From Sphingobium chlorophenolicum (GTDB lineage: Bacteria > Pseudomonadota > Alphaproteobacteria > Sphingomonadales > Sphingomonadaceae), in NCBI RefSeq assembly GCF_000722875.1, contig NZ_JFHR01000015.1, positions 1-64,000 on the forward strand: a DNA stretch of 64,000 bases, in the 5' to 3' direction. This document shows, piece after piece, positions 1 to 6,903 of this stretch. A model generated the notes under the pieces. It worked only from the letters and a program-made list of their open reading frames with translations, did not search any database and had not been told where the DNA came from. The position numbers and the translations under genes are program-made. The first letter of the stretch is position 1. Each line of letters starts with the position of its first letter.

Positions 1-74
1 TGCCGTACAACTGGGTCGACACCAATGCCGCGCAAGCTTCGTTCGAACTGAACGGCATCGCAAGCGCCGCCTGA
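1..74 (+). CDS. C-terminus of an unidentified protein (partial)
   Basis: Only the last 23 codons lie in the window. The first complete codon is at position 3 and the TGA stop is at 72-74. The tail reads PYNWVDTNAAQ followed by a small hydrophobic end (GIASAA). This is too short to assign a family. The frame is chosen because it is the only one whose composition looks protein-like up to the stop; the other two frames are Arg/Cys-rich or stop early. Confidence 0.35.
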   Translation, partial: PYNWVDTNAAQASFELNGIASAA

Positions 75-101
75 CCATCCCAAATTACAGAACCGCCTCA
101 A

Positions 102-320
102 ATGCCATGTGGGGGATTTTTACCGCTTACGTTCGGTTGGCAGGCCTTGCCCTTCATCCTGTTGCTGGCGGCAAGCCTTGGCCTGCTGGCCATTCTCGCG
201 GCGATGGCGATCGGCCGAACGGTCGATGGCGCCACGCGAGTGCCGCTGGGCACTTTCCTGGCCGTGGCGGCGGTGCCTGGATGGTGGCTTTCGATGCTGA
301 CCACGGGGGCAGGTGCATGA
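102..320 (+). pseudogene. Remnant resembling the C-terminus of a prepilin peptidase (A24 family)
   Basis: The 72 codons encode GWQALPF, then a run of Leu/Ala-rich membrane sequence, then RVPLGTFLAVAAV. This resembles the last two membrane segments of type IV prepilin peptidases (GspO/PilD type), whose C-termini usually read GWQALP...PFGPFLA. The catalytic aspartate regions and the N-terminal methylase part are absent. The ATG at 102 has no clear ribosome-binding site, so this is more likely a decayed fragment than a functional small membrane protein. The reading frame is the same as that of the upstream partial ORF, from which a TGA separates it. The family call rests on motif resemblance only. 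Confidence 0.35.
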
Positions 321-427
321 CCTGCGCAGAGAATTTTCATGATGCGGTGAAACCCCGTTGACCCATCAGCCCGCGCTGCTTATAGCGCCGCCTCACCGCA
401 GGGCAGCGCCCGGCGGCATGCCCATGG

Positions 428-504
428 GGCGGAGTAGCTCAGCTGGTTAGAGCAGCGGAATCATAATCCGCGTGTCGGGGGTTCAAGTCCCTCCTCCGCT
501 ACCA
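428..504 (+). tRNA. tRNA-Met (CAT), elongator type
   Basis: This 77-nt cloverleaf has acceptor strand GGCGGAG (428-434) pairing with CTCCGCT (494-500), including one G-U pair. It has a D-arm with GGTTAG, an anticodon loop with CAT inside GGAATCATAATCC, a T-loop GTTCAAG and an encoded CCA at 502-504. It resembles alphaproteobacterial elongator tRNA-Met; an Ile2 (lysidine) identity cannot be formally excluded. Its 3' part (457-504) is the integration core of the downstream element, which restores a complete tRNA on integration. Confidence 0.95.
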
Positions 505-506
505 TT
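457..506 (+). repeat. attL, 50-bp direct repeat in the 3' part of tRNA-Met
   Basis: The 50 bases from 457 to 506 are repeated identically at 12394-12443. They span the anticodon stem-loop to the CCA end of the tRNA plus two bases. A tyrosine integrase gene lies directly beside it, as expected for a tRNA-targeting integrative element. Confidence 0.93.
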
Positions 507-508
507 CC

Positions 509-527
509 AACGTATTGATATTGCACG
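509..527 (+). repeat. Direct repeat near attL (possible integrase arm site)
   Basis: AACGTATTGATATTGCACG, 2 bp inside attL, recurs with one mismatch at 12321-12339, 54 bp inside attR. Paired direct repeats just inside both ends of an integrase-bearing element are typical positions for arm-type binding sites of lambda-like integrases. The function is inferred. Confidence 0.5.
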
Positions 528-572
528 ACTTTCCCCAGATCGTCATTGGACGCGCCCAAGGCAGTTGGGCGG

Positions 573-1640
573 TCAGTTGGGAGTTTTTGTTCCCCTTTCG
601 AGCTTTGCGATAGCCGATTTCCCTAGCTCCGGGTCGCGGTGGAGATAGTGCGCGTCCATGATCGCGCCGACATCCCGGAGGCTATGGCCGGTGATGGTCG
701 CGATCTCCGGCGGGGTGCATCCGGCAACTGCCAGTCGAGTTACGGCGGTCCCGCGAAGGTCATGGAATGTGACGCCCACGACGCCCGCCTTCGCACATGC
801 CTTGCGCCACGAGGCGCGGAAGCCGGATTCGGTCCATGTCGTGCCGTTCTCGGTCGCAAGGATCGTCATCGGAAGCGGTTTCTTGTTCGCCGGGTCGCGG
901 TTCGCCAGCTTCTCCTTTGCAGCGTCCAGCGCCGCCCTGAGCGGAGCGCCCACCGGCACCACGACGGGAACCTTCGTCTTGCGCTGGCGGAGCCGGATCG
1001 TGTCGCCGTCATAGGCGGCCCATGTCAGCCGGAGCAAATCGCCTTGCCGCTGTCCGGTCCAGAGCGCCAGCCGGAGCGCCAAATGAAGGTGAGCCGGGGC
1101 CTTGGCATAGAACGCGGCCTCATCGGCTTCCGTCCAAACGCTATCGGAGCGAGCGGCACGATAGAGGCGGCCCGGACGCTCGCATGGATTCACGGCGACA
1201 ATGCCACGATTGAGCGCCCATGACATCGTGCGGGCCAGAACGGCATAAGCATAATCCGCTTGCCGCCGGGACTTCACCGCCAGCCGTTCGCGCCATGCAA
1301 GGAACTCGCCTCTGGTCCGGCGGTCCTCCAGCGCGGCAATCGGGAAATCGCCGAACTCGGATTCGATGACGCGCAATAGCTTGCGGTAATCCTTCTGGGT
1401 CCGGGGTGCGAGGTCCGCGAAATCGGTTGACGCCTCATAGCCGTCGAACACGGTTTGCAATTGATCCTTGGGGGCCGCGCGCCGCGCTTCCACCGCCCGG
1501 TTATAGCTGGCGATGAACTCCGGGGAGCCGGGTGTTCCCTCCAGTCGAGGGCCGCCTTTCCAAGCATAATAATAGGTGACGGACTTTCCGGACGCGAGTT
1601 TCTTCGTGATCCGGTTAAGTCCCTTGAGGCGAACGCGCAT
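573..1640 (-). CDS. int: Tyrosine recombinase (phage-type integrase)
   Basis: Site-specific recombinase expected to insert and excise the element at tRNA-Met. With the start chosen here it has 355 residues: an arm/core-binding N-terminal half and a C-terminal catalytic domain. The catalytic set is visible: Arg198 in TGQRQGD, a Lys around 221-223 (RKTKVPV), His293 and Arg296 in FHDLRG, His319 in TGHS and nucleophile Tyr332 in DAHYL. The ATG at 1640 follows GGAGAG at a good distance; an upstream in-frame ATG at 1661 and a longer extension to 1754 are less likely. The gene overlaps the end of the preceding 70-aa gene by 26 bp, suggesting coupled translation. It sits 67 bp from attL. Confidence 0.93.
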   Translation of the reverse strand: MRVRLKGLNRITKKLASGKSVTYYYAWKGGPRLEGTPGSPEFIASYNRAVEARRAAPKDQLQTVFDGYEASTDFADLAPRTQKDYRKLLRVIESEFGDFPIAALEDRRTRGEFLAWRERLAVKSRRQADYAYAVLARTMSWALNRGIVAVNPCERPGRLYRAARSDSVWTEADEAAFYAKAPAHLHLALRLALWTGQRQGDLLRLTWAAYDGDTIRLRQRKTKVPVVVPVGAPLRAALDAAKEKLANRDPANKKPLPMTILATENGTTWTESGFRASWRKACAKAGVVGVTFHDLRGTAVTRLAVAGCTPPEIATITGHSLRDVGAIMDAHYLHRDPELGKSAIAKLERGTKTPN

Positions 1641-1827
1641 CTTTTTTGGCTCTCCACTCATCAAAAGGGTCGATTGAGGCAGGAACAGAGGAGCAGTCAG
1701 AATGTATAAGCCGGATTGTGCCATCCGGCAGAACTTCCGTCCGCACAATATCAAGCCCGGCGGCGAGAGCGGCTTTCACCGCCCTCACCATGTCCGTTTG
1801 CTTGAAGTTGGCGGGCGTCCGGGCCAT
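1615..1827 (-). CDS. Small unknown protein encoded next to the integrase
   Basis: Seventy residues beginning MARTPANFKQTDMVRAVKAALAAG. The N-terminal half (QTDMVRAVKAALAAGLD) looks helical, followed by a short strand region (EVLPDGTIRLI) and an acidic DPFDEWRAKK tail. Small proteins of this layout are frequent immediately upstream of tyrosine integrases in alphaproteobacterial prophages; I know no assigned function. It overlaps the integrase start by 26 bp and lies 7 bp after the decoration-protein gene, so it belongs to the same transcript. A role in integrase regulation or directionality is possible but unproven. Confidence 0.7.
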   Translation of the reverse strand: MARTPANFKQTDMVRAVKAALAAGLDIVRTEVLPDGTIRLIHSDCSSVPASIDPFDEWRAKKDARSPQGT

Positions 1828-1834
1828 TGGAGCC

Positions 1835-2164
1835 TCAGAAAGCGCCGCTCAGGCGGACAGCGACCGTCGGGCTGGGGTTTGCGGCGGCTTCCGTCGCCAC
1901 GCCCAGCTTCGTGTTGCCGCTGGCAGTTTTGTTGACCAGCTTCGTCGCCGCGTCGAAATAGACGACATCGCCAGCCGCGATTGCGAGCGCCGACACCTTG
2001 GGCAGGCGGAAAACGCCGACCGTATCGACATCGACCGGAGCGCCGTTCGCGGCATCGCCATTGGCAACGCCGATGATCGAGCCGACGGCGACAACATCGC
2101 CGGAAGCGATTGCCGCCGGAGCGGTCAGGGTGAGCGTGTCGCCACGCTGGACATAGTTCTTCAT
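1835..2164 (-). CDS. Capsid decoration protein, DUF2190-like
   Basis: A 109-residue protein with the layout of the DUF2190 family: MKNYVQRGDTLTLTAP, alternating short strands rich in Gly/Ala/Val, VGVFRLPK, then GDVVYFDAA and a C-terminal AVRLSGAF. Such proteins decorate or cement the outside of phage heads. AAGGA lies about 12 bases before the ATG. It follows the gpW-like gene by one base and belongs to the head gene block. It shows that the element encodes a nearly complete shell of its own. Confidence 0.75.
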   Translation of the reverse strand: MKNYVQRGDTLTLTAPAAIASGDVVAVGSIIGVANGDAANGAPVDVDTVGVFRLPKVSALAIAAGDVVYFDAATKLVNKTASGNTKLGVATEAAANPSPTVAVRLSGAF

Positions 2165-2165
2165 T

Positions 2166-2384
2166 TCAGAGTCCTTTGCTTGTGCGAAAGATAATCGTGG
2201 AAGGGGGCCGACCGCCGCTCAGGTTCGCGATTTCCCGGTCCAGAGCAGCCAAGGCCGCCCGCATTTCGGAGCCGGAGGAAAAGGCGACTTCTTCCCCGTT
2301 CTGGTCCCTGAACGAACGGATTCCGTCCGTCAGGGCCTTGAACAGGGCGTCACGCCGTTGCTGGAGGTCGGCCAAGGTCGCCAT
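2166..2384 (-). CDS. gpW-like head-tail joining protein
   Basis: Seventy-two residues: an N-terminal helix (ATLADLQQRRDALFKALTDG), a hairpin (SFRDQNGEEVAFSSGS), a second helix (EMRAALAALDREIANL) and a basic tail. Length and secondary-structure order match lambda gpW, the connector that closes a filled head below the portal before tail joining. The start at 2384 overlaps the capsid-gene stop by one base (TAATG), whereas longer upstream extensions would run into the capsid gene. No gpFII-like partner is visible in the element, so the next neck protein may come from a helper. Confidence 0.8.
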   Translation of the reverse strand: MATLADLQQRRDALFKALTDGIRSFRDQNGEEVAFSSGSEMRAALAALDREIANLSGGRPPSTIIFRTSKGL

Positions 2385-4198
2385 TAGAGGCTGTCCCCCG
2401 GATTGCGGTAAGCGCCCCGGTGATCCACCGCGCCCGCGCCGAAGTCGAGGACGACGCGGAACTCCCGGCCCAGCGTTTCCCAGCCGTCGCGGCTGGCCAG
2501 CTGGGGACCCGGAGCGGACGACAGATAGGCATATTCGAGGACGGGCAGAATTGCCGGGTCCGCGAAAACATACCACGCGGCGGCGTCGGTCAGACGCGGC
2601 TCCACCAGCAGCGTCAGCTTGCCGGTAAACGGATTCTGGTCGTCCACCTTGGCGGCTGCCAGTTCGGCCAGCAGCTTCTCAAAGGTCGTTTCCAGTTCCG
2701 GCGGGGCCAGGACGAATTTCGGCGTCGCGCTGATCGGCGAAACGCCGTCCAAGCCGGTCTGACGGCGGAGCGCCAGCCGGGCAGCGGAGAGCGTGTCCAC
2801 GTCCGGCACGTCCCCACTGGCGGCAAGGTTGCCGTGGCTGGCGTGGAACAGCGCCACGCCGTCACTGAGAACCGGGTTTCCGGTCAGCAGGGCGACAAGC
2901 TGGTCCGCTTCCGTTTCGGCAGCGGCCCGGCCCATCATCTCCGCCCAGCGGGCAAACGCGCCAAGGTCATCGTTGATGATCGCCTTGCGGCTGAGGTTGA
3001 ACAGGCCGCCGAACGTGTCGAGCGAATAGCCCTCCACGGACTCCCCGGTCGTCAGGGCTTTGACCTCGCCCGCCTCCGTCACCTTCGCGAGCTTCCCGAA
3101 CTCGCCCAGCTTGAGCAGCGACATGGGGCGGAAGTCGTCCGCCGTGCGCTGGCGGGCCAGCCGCTTGAGTCGGGATTCCGCCGCCGTATATGCGGGCATG
3201 AGAATCCGGTTGCCGGTCGCCGTCGTCAGATTGGCGAAATCGCTGGTAACGTGCATGGCGCGCGTCACCAGTTCTTCCCGGCCCATCATATTGACGCCGG
3301 GAACGCCCGCCCGTTGCAGCGACAGGCGGGCCATGTCCGCAAATCCCATGTTCATGTATGGACGGGCGGCATCGCTGGGGGCCGTGCCAGTCGCCCGGCA
3401 GGCCAGAGCTTCCGCCATCCGCTCATGCACCACGGCGGGATCGTCGCCCGACGGCCCGACGCGGACAGTCGAGATATTCACGTTCCGGCGCTGCATGGCG
3501 TCGAAAGCAGCGGCCCGCGTATGTAGCAGGTCCCGGCCTTCGTCGATCATGCGGTTAGCGAAGTCGTCGCCCAGCCCGACGCTTTGGGCAATGCTGCGAA
3601 TTTGGGCGTTGACCTCCGCCCGCGTCTCATTGCCGGGATTTTCGGAAATGGTTTCCGTGCCCGGCTCAATCACTTCATCATCTTCCATAGTCTTGCTCCT
3701 GATGAGGGCATTTTCGTCGGCAGGAACAACGACAAGGCTACACTCGACTATTGCGAAACGAGTCACGGTGCGGACCAATTGGCCTGTCCCGGCTTCGCGG
3801 CGGTCGGTGAATTTCTGGACTCGGTATCCGATACTGACGCCGGTTAGGATACCGTCGGCGACCAGTTCAAAGGCATGATCGTCGCGAATGTGCAGCATCG
3901 CCCAGAGGCGACCGCCTGCATCAAACCGGAAATTGTCGGCATATCCGAGAATGTTGCCGATGCTGCCTTGATTGTGGGCGTCGATCAGCGGCATCCGCGT
4001 GGGCAGCGCCACGGCCTCCGGCACGATGGACAGGCGCTCGATACGGCCCGGCATCGGAACCGGGGAGTCCGTCGCAATGACAGCTTCCACGGTGCGGGCA
4101 TCGCGGTTCAACGTGGACGGCTCAAAGGTCGCCCGTGCCCGGCGGATTTCAATCCCGGTCGTCCGGGCGTGGCGGCGGCGAAGTTCCATTGTCGTCAT
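2384..4198 (-). CDS. Prohead protease-major capsid protein fusion
   Basis: A single 604-residue polypeptide. Residues about 20-165 form a prohead serine protease: His75 in LIDAHNQ, Ser122 in GVSIGY and an acidic position in VECSLVVVPAD (Glu152). A linker rich in Glu/Asn (about 170-215) follows, and residues about 215-604 are a capsid protein of the Mu gpT-like type (ATGNRILMPAYT, KAIINDDLGAF, ending DHRGAYRNPGDSL). The protease would mature the shell and release itself. Fused protease-capsid proteins are a known tailed-phage arrangement. Start and stop overlap its neighbours by one base each (TAATG). Confidence 0.9.
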   Translation of the reverse strand: MTTMELRRRHARTTGIEIRRARATFEPSTLNRDARTVEAVIATDSPVPMPGRIERLSIVPEAVALPTRMPLIDAHNQGSIGNILGYADNFRFDAGGRLWAMLHIRDDHAFELVADGILTGVSIGYRVQKFTDRREAGTGQLVRTVTRFAIVECSLVVVPADENALIRSKTMEDDEVIEPGTETISENPGNETRAEVNAQIRSIAQSVGLGDDFANRMIDEGRDLLHTRAAAFDAMQRRNVNISTVRVGPSGDDPAVVHERMAEALACRATGTAPSDAARPYMNMGFADMARLSLQRAGVPGVNMMGREELVTRAMHVTSDFANLTTATGNRILMPAYTAAESRLKRLARQRTADDFRPMSLLKLGEFGKLAKVTEAGEVKALTTGESVEGYSLDTFGGLFNLSRKAIINDDLGAFARWAEMMGRAAAETEADQLVALLTGNPVLSDGVALFHASHGNLAASGDVPDVDTLSAARLALRRQTGLDGVSPISATPKFVLAPPELETTFEKLLAELAAAKVDDQNPFTGKLTLLVEPRLTDAAAWYVFADPAILPVLEYAYLSSAPGPQLASRDGWETLGREFRVVLDFGAGAVDHRGAYRNPGDSL

Positions 4199-4413
4199 TA
4201 CAGGCCCCCAAATTCATCGGCGGGCAGCGGCTTCGCCGGTTTGCGGATAAGGGCGTCGGCAGCCTCTAGGCGGGCCTTCGCGTCGGGCTTGTCCGCCAAA
4301 AGATCGGCCAGCAGCGGCGCGAGCGGCCCCAGATGGATTATGGTCGGGATACGCGCCATGCCGGTTGCCGCCGGTTCAATGCGGATCGAATAGGCGGGGC
4401 TAGGCTGGGGCAT
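4198..4413 (-). CDS. Small unknown head-region protein
   Basis: Seventy-one residues: a Pro/Ile-rich N-terminus (RIPTIIHLGPLAPLLADLL) followed by a charged helix (DKPDAKARLEAADALIRKP) and the end LPADEFGGL. The gene overlaps the portal gene by 14 bp upstream and the capsid gene by one base downstream, so it is firmly part of the head operon. I do not recognise its family. Position between portal and protease-capsid would fit a short scaffold-like or assembly factor, but nothing in the sequence proves it. Confidence 0.65.
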   Translation of the reverse strand: MPQPSPAYSIRIEPAATGMARIPTIIHLGPLAPLLADLLADKPDAKARLEAADALIRKPAKPLPADEFGGL

Positions 4414-5824
4414 TTGCCGCCTCCGTCGTTTCGCCGAAGGACAGCCCCAGTTCGCGTTCGCGCTCCCGGTCGGAAATGATTTCCGCGTCCAGTTCGTCCA
4501 CGGAATAACCCTGAGCCGCGACGGCCCGGCGGCGGGAGGTCAGCCCGGCGGAAATCATTTCGGCGGTTGCGCGGGCATCCTTCTCCGGGTCGATCCATTC
4601 GCGCGCCGGGGGAATCCACTCGCAAGCGAACCAGTCGCCCGCATTGGACTCGAAATCGGCGGCATCCAGATCGCCCGCCAAAACGGCGGTTGTGATGAAC
4701 CGTCGCCAAACGGGAGTCAGGACTTGCGGAATGATCGTCTGAAACTGGACAGCCTCAACCCGGCCCCGGAACTCCAACAGCCCAGCCCGGAGGCTGGAAT
4801 AGTTCGCCCCGCTCAGGTCCCCGGTCAGCATATACTCCGGGACGCCCAGCCCGGCGGCGATGCCGCGCAACTGGAGCTTGGCGAAATCCACCGTCTGTTG
4901 TGCGTTCTGGGGGCCAGAAAACTTGATGTCGAAACCGGCAGGCAGGACTTTGAGGGTCCCCGGCTCCAATCCGGTTTGCATGATGGAGTCAGCGGTGACG
5001 CCCTCAAACGGAAAACCGGCGGCGCTCCCGTTCTGGTCGATAAGGAAGCCCGCGAACATGGCGGCGACCTTCGCGCCGACAAGCAAGGCGTCGTCCAACT
5101 GGTCCAATTCGCCCGCCCGGATCAGGACAGGGGCCAGCCACGAAATGCCGCGAACCTGTCCCGGCCCCAGTGGCTTGAACAGATGCACAATATCGGCGGC
5201 GGGGACGCGGACGGGCGGCGCATAGCCCTCAAAGATGGCAGTCGGATCAATCGGGCGAATCCAATAGGCGACCCGGCGGCCTTCCGCGTCAAACTCCACG
5301 CCCGCGATGATGCGACCGCCGGAACTCAGTTCGGAGGTCTGGGCAATGTCCACTTGCTCCGGCGCAATCCGGCGGAGCCGCAAACCTTCGTCCGTCGTCA
5401 TCATCTGGGCGAACGCTTCGCCGCTAACCACCATATCGCGAGCCATGCCCGCAATGAGTCCGTGGAAATCGGTCAGTTCGTCATAATCGGCGACAGGTGC
5501 CCAGCGGTTGAACGCTGACTGCACCACTGGGCGGGCTTCGCGGTTCGGATGCTGAGGCGTCGGGACGATCCCCGGCCCGACAAGCGCCGTGACGTGGGCC
5601 GCAACGCCGTTCGCAATCCAAGCATTGTTCTCCGCCGCATGGCGGGCTTTCCGGGCGATGATGGCGCTGCCTGCCAGCGTCTCCGGCCCATAGCTGCCGA
5701 ACGACGGATTGCCCCGATGCCCAGACGCTGCATCCCAATGCCGTTGCAGCACGTCGCGGCGGGTCGCGCGCTCTTGCTTGGCGTTGCGGCTGAACAGCCG
5801 GTCAAGGAAGGACAGGCGACGCAT
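4400..5824 (-). CDS. Phage portal protein (lambda gpB family)
   Basis: A 474-residue portal of the lambda gpB-type family, forming the ring through which DNA enters and leaves the head. Recognisable stretches include the N-terminal RHWDAA...GPETLAG region, RARHAAENNAWIANG, the GIVPTP motif, the long central HLFKPLGPGQVRGISWLAP and GIPEY-like GLGVPEYMLTGD followed by NYSSLRAGLLEFR. The C-terminus is Glu/Arg-rich. Length is close to that of lambda gpB. The gene starts 3 bp after the 192-aa unknown and overlaps the 71-aa gene by 14 bp, consistent with one head operon on the minus strand. Confidence 0.92.
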   Translation of the reverse strand: MRRLSFLDRLFSRNAKQERATRRDVLQRHWDAASGHRGNPSFGSYGPETLAGSAIIARKARHAAENNAWIANGVAAHVTALVGPGIVPTPQHPNREARPVVQSAFNRWAPVADYDELTDFHGLIAGMARDMVVSGEAFAQMMTTDEGLRLRRIAPEQVDIAQTSELSSGGRIIAGVEFDAEGRRVAYWIRPIDPTAIFEGYAPPVRVPAADIVHLFKPLGPGQVRGISWLAPVLIRAGELDQLDDALLVGAKVAAMFAGFLIDQNGSAAGFPFEGVTADSIMQTGLEPGTLKVLPAGFDIKFSGPQNAQQTVDFAKLQLRGIAAGLGVPEYMLTGDLSGANYSSLRAGLLEFRGRVEAVQFQTIIPQVLTPVWRRFITTAVLAGDLDAADFESNAGDWFACEWIPPAREWIDPEKDARATAEMISAGLTSRRRAVAAQGYSVDELDAEIISDRERERELGLSFGETTEAANAPA

Positions 5825-5827
5825 GGC

Positions 5828-6406
5828 TTAGTGCGCCTTGCTCGGTTCGGTCAGCAGTCGCTCAAACGGCGGCTGGAGAGCGATGGTGAAGCTGAGCCGG
5901 GGCAAGCTGCCATCCGCGCCCTTGAACTTGGGGATTCCCTTTTCCGCGTTGCAAAGGGTCGTCTGGACCATCTTGCTTCCGGTTTCTTCGTGGCGTCGGA
6001 TGTCGATACGGCAGACCCAAGGTTCGCCGCGAGCGACGCCAGCGAGGGCCGCGCGGATCGAATTGGGGTAGCGCGCGTCGCGTTCGTCCCAATAGTGTTC
6101 CGGCCATCCGTAAAGTTGCGCGCTGACCGCCCCCAAAATGGAAGGATCATTCACGGCGGCATCGACAGTCAGGATGGAAAGGACTTTCGCGACAGCGAGG
6201 TCCCATAGCGTGAACAGGTTGTGGACAACCTTGCCCTCGCCCACGGTCCCGCCGTTCGCCCATACGAGCTTGCGGGACGCAAGGCCGCGAAGCTGCCCCG
6301 CCGCATGTTCAACCGACAGGCCCGGCTCCGCCAGCCGCTCAGCGGCCTTGCCGACCTTGAGCGTCGGGCCTGCATTGTCCTTCGTAAAGAGCTTCGCGTC
6401 GTCCAC
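5828..6406 (-). CDS. Unknown 192-aa protein at the head of the head operon, possible regulator
   Basis: I choose the GTG at 6406, because GGAGG sits 8 bases upstream; the longer in-frame ATG at 6472 lies beyond the promoter-like elements. The protein starts DDAKLFTKDNAGPTLKVGKAAERL, and residues about 15-55 could form a winged-helix-like unit (KVGKAAERLAEPGLSVEHAAGQLRGLASRKLV is helical with a basic end). The rest contains Trp-rich ALYGWPEHYWDERDARYP-type sequence and a strand-rich C-terminus. I do not recognise the family. It is the first gene of the portal-capsid transcript and lies directly downstream of paired operator-like palindromes, which makes autoregulation a reasonable guess. Confidence 0.7.
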   Translation of the reverse strand: MDDAKLFTKDNAGPTLKVGKAAERLAEPGLSVEHAAGQLRGLASRKLVWANGGTVGEGKVVHNLFTLWDLAVAKVLSILTVDAAVNDPSILGAVSAQLYGWPEHYWDERDARYPNSIRAALAGVARGEPWVCRIDIRRHEETGSKMVQTTLCNAEKGIPKFKGADGSLPRLSFTIALQPPFERLLTEPSKAH

Positions 6407-6425
6407 TTTCGACCTCCATAACCAA

Positions 6426-6440
6426 AATATCGCTGAGGTT
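6426..6440. promoter_or_regulatory. Operator-like palindrome, copy 2
   Basis: AATATCGCTGAGGTT matches the reverse complement of the palindrome at 6471-6485 at 13 of 15 positions. It overlaps the -10-like hexamer of the minus-strand promoter. Function inferred from position. Confidence 0.5.
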
Positions 6441-6466
6441 ATGCCTGATCCGCCAAACTTGGTCAA
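6438..6466 (-). promoter_or_regulatory. Candidate promoter of the head operon
   Basis: On the minus strand, TTGACC (6461-6466) and CATAAC (6438-6443) are separated by 17 bases and lie 32 bases before the GTG at 6406. The two operator-like palindromes flank the -35 and overlap the -10, a typical repressible layout. The -10 match is imperfect. Confidence 0.4.
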
Positions 6467-6470
6467 CCGC

Positions 6471-6485
6471 AATCTCAGCGAGATT
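6471..6485. promoter_or_regulatory. Operator-like palindrome, copy 1
   Basis: AATCTCAGCGAGATT is a perfect inverted repeat of 6 bp arms around a 3-bp centre. A degenerate copy lies 45 bp away at 6426-6440. It is placed immediately upstream of the minus-strand -35 and could also control plus-strand transcription towards the cargo. Confidence 0.5.
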
Positions 6486-6517
6486 TAGGATATTGCAATC
6501 TAAGAAGCTCTGAGGTA

Positions 6518-6565
6518 GGAGTGATTCGCCGGGCGGGGGAGCAGGAACCTCCCGTCTGGCACTCC
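6518..6565 (+). ncRNA. Candidate structured leader or small RNA upstream of the cargo genes
   Basis: GGAGTG (6518-6523) pairs with CACTCC (6560-6565), enclosing a further GC-rich hairpin (GGGAG with CTCCC around a 7-base loop). No ORF with a convincing start occupies this stretch. A plus-strand intrinsic terminator follows at 6618-6657, so a short RNA could be made here or the region could be a leader for the cargo genes. Purely structural evidence. Confidence 0.3.
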
Positions 6566-6617
6566 TGATTGGTCCGCCAAGCCATAGCGGGCCTGTCATC
6601 TTGGAAATGGTTGGGGT

Positions 6618-6657
6618 CGCCCGGAGAGTCGTAGCTCCGGGCGGCCTTTTCTATTTT
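6618..6657 (+). terminator. Rho-independent terminator between leader and cargo
   Basis: GCCCGGAG (6619-6626) and CTCCGGGC (6635-6642) form an 8-bp stem with an 8-base loop, followed by a T-rich run (CTTTTCTATTTTC). Orientation is plus strand only. It lies 43 bp before the first cargo start codon, so it ends an upstream RNA or acts as an attenuator. Confidence 0.75.
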
Positions 6658-6699
6658 CTCGTGAGTTGATAGACCTCTGACAAATATTCGGAGGAAATT

Positions 6700-6903
6700 A
6701 TGTCAGTGCCTGCAATCTATGCTTTGAGAGCTATTGTCCGGGGCCTTGCACAGGGCGGCGCGCTGAATGTCGGCCAAGTCCATGCCATCTTCCACGAACT
6801 CGAAGCCGCTGCGACCAAGCTAGACGAACGAGGCAGGACCGATGACGCTCAGCAGGTGCGCGAGATAATAGAATATGCGTTGGACGGAAATCAGTCGCAG
6901 TGA
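6700..6903 (+). CDS. Small helical cargo protein of unknown function
   Basis: Sixty-seven residues, almost entirely helix-forming: an N-terminal segment (VPAIYALRAIVRGLAQG), then NVGQVHAIFHELEAAATKLDERG and a C-terminal AQQVREIIEYAL. A strong ribosome-binding site (GGAGGA) lies 7-12 bases upstream. The stop overlaps the GTG start of the HNH-domain gene, so the two are translationally coupled. Both run opposite to every other gene in the element, the mark of an independently acquired cargo module. No family recognised; a partner or inhibitor of the HNH protein is one possibility. Confidence 0.75.
   Translation: MSVPAIYALRAIVRGLAQGGALNVGQVHAIFHELEAAATKLDERGRTDDAQQVREIIEYALDGNQSQ

Noticed and set aside
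2384-4198. A gene transfer agent capsid cluster
   Set aside because: Presence of integrase, att sites and a replication protein, and absence of GTA tail genes, argue for a satellite and not a GTA.
6339-6599. An 86-codon minus-strand ORF across the operator region
   Set aside because: Overlaps the promoter, both palindromes and the start of the 192-aa gene in another frame; no family resemblance.
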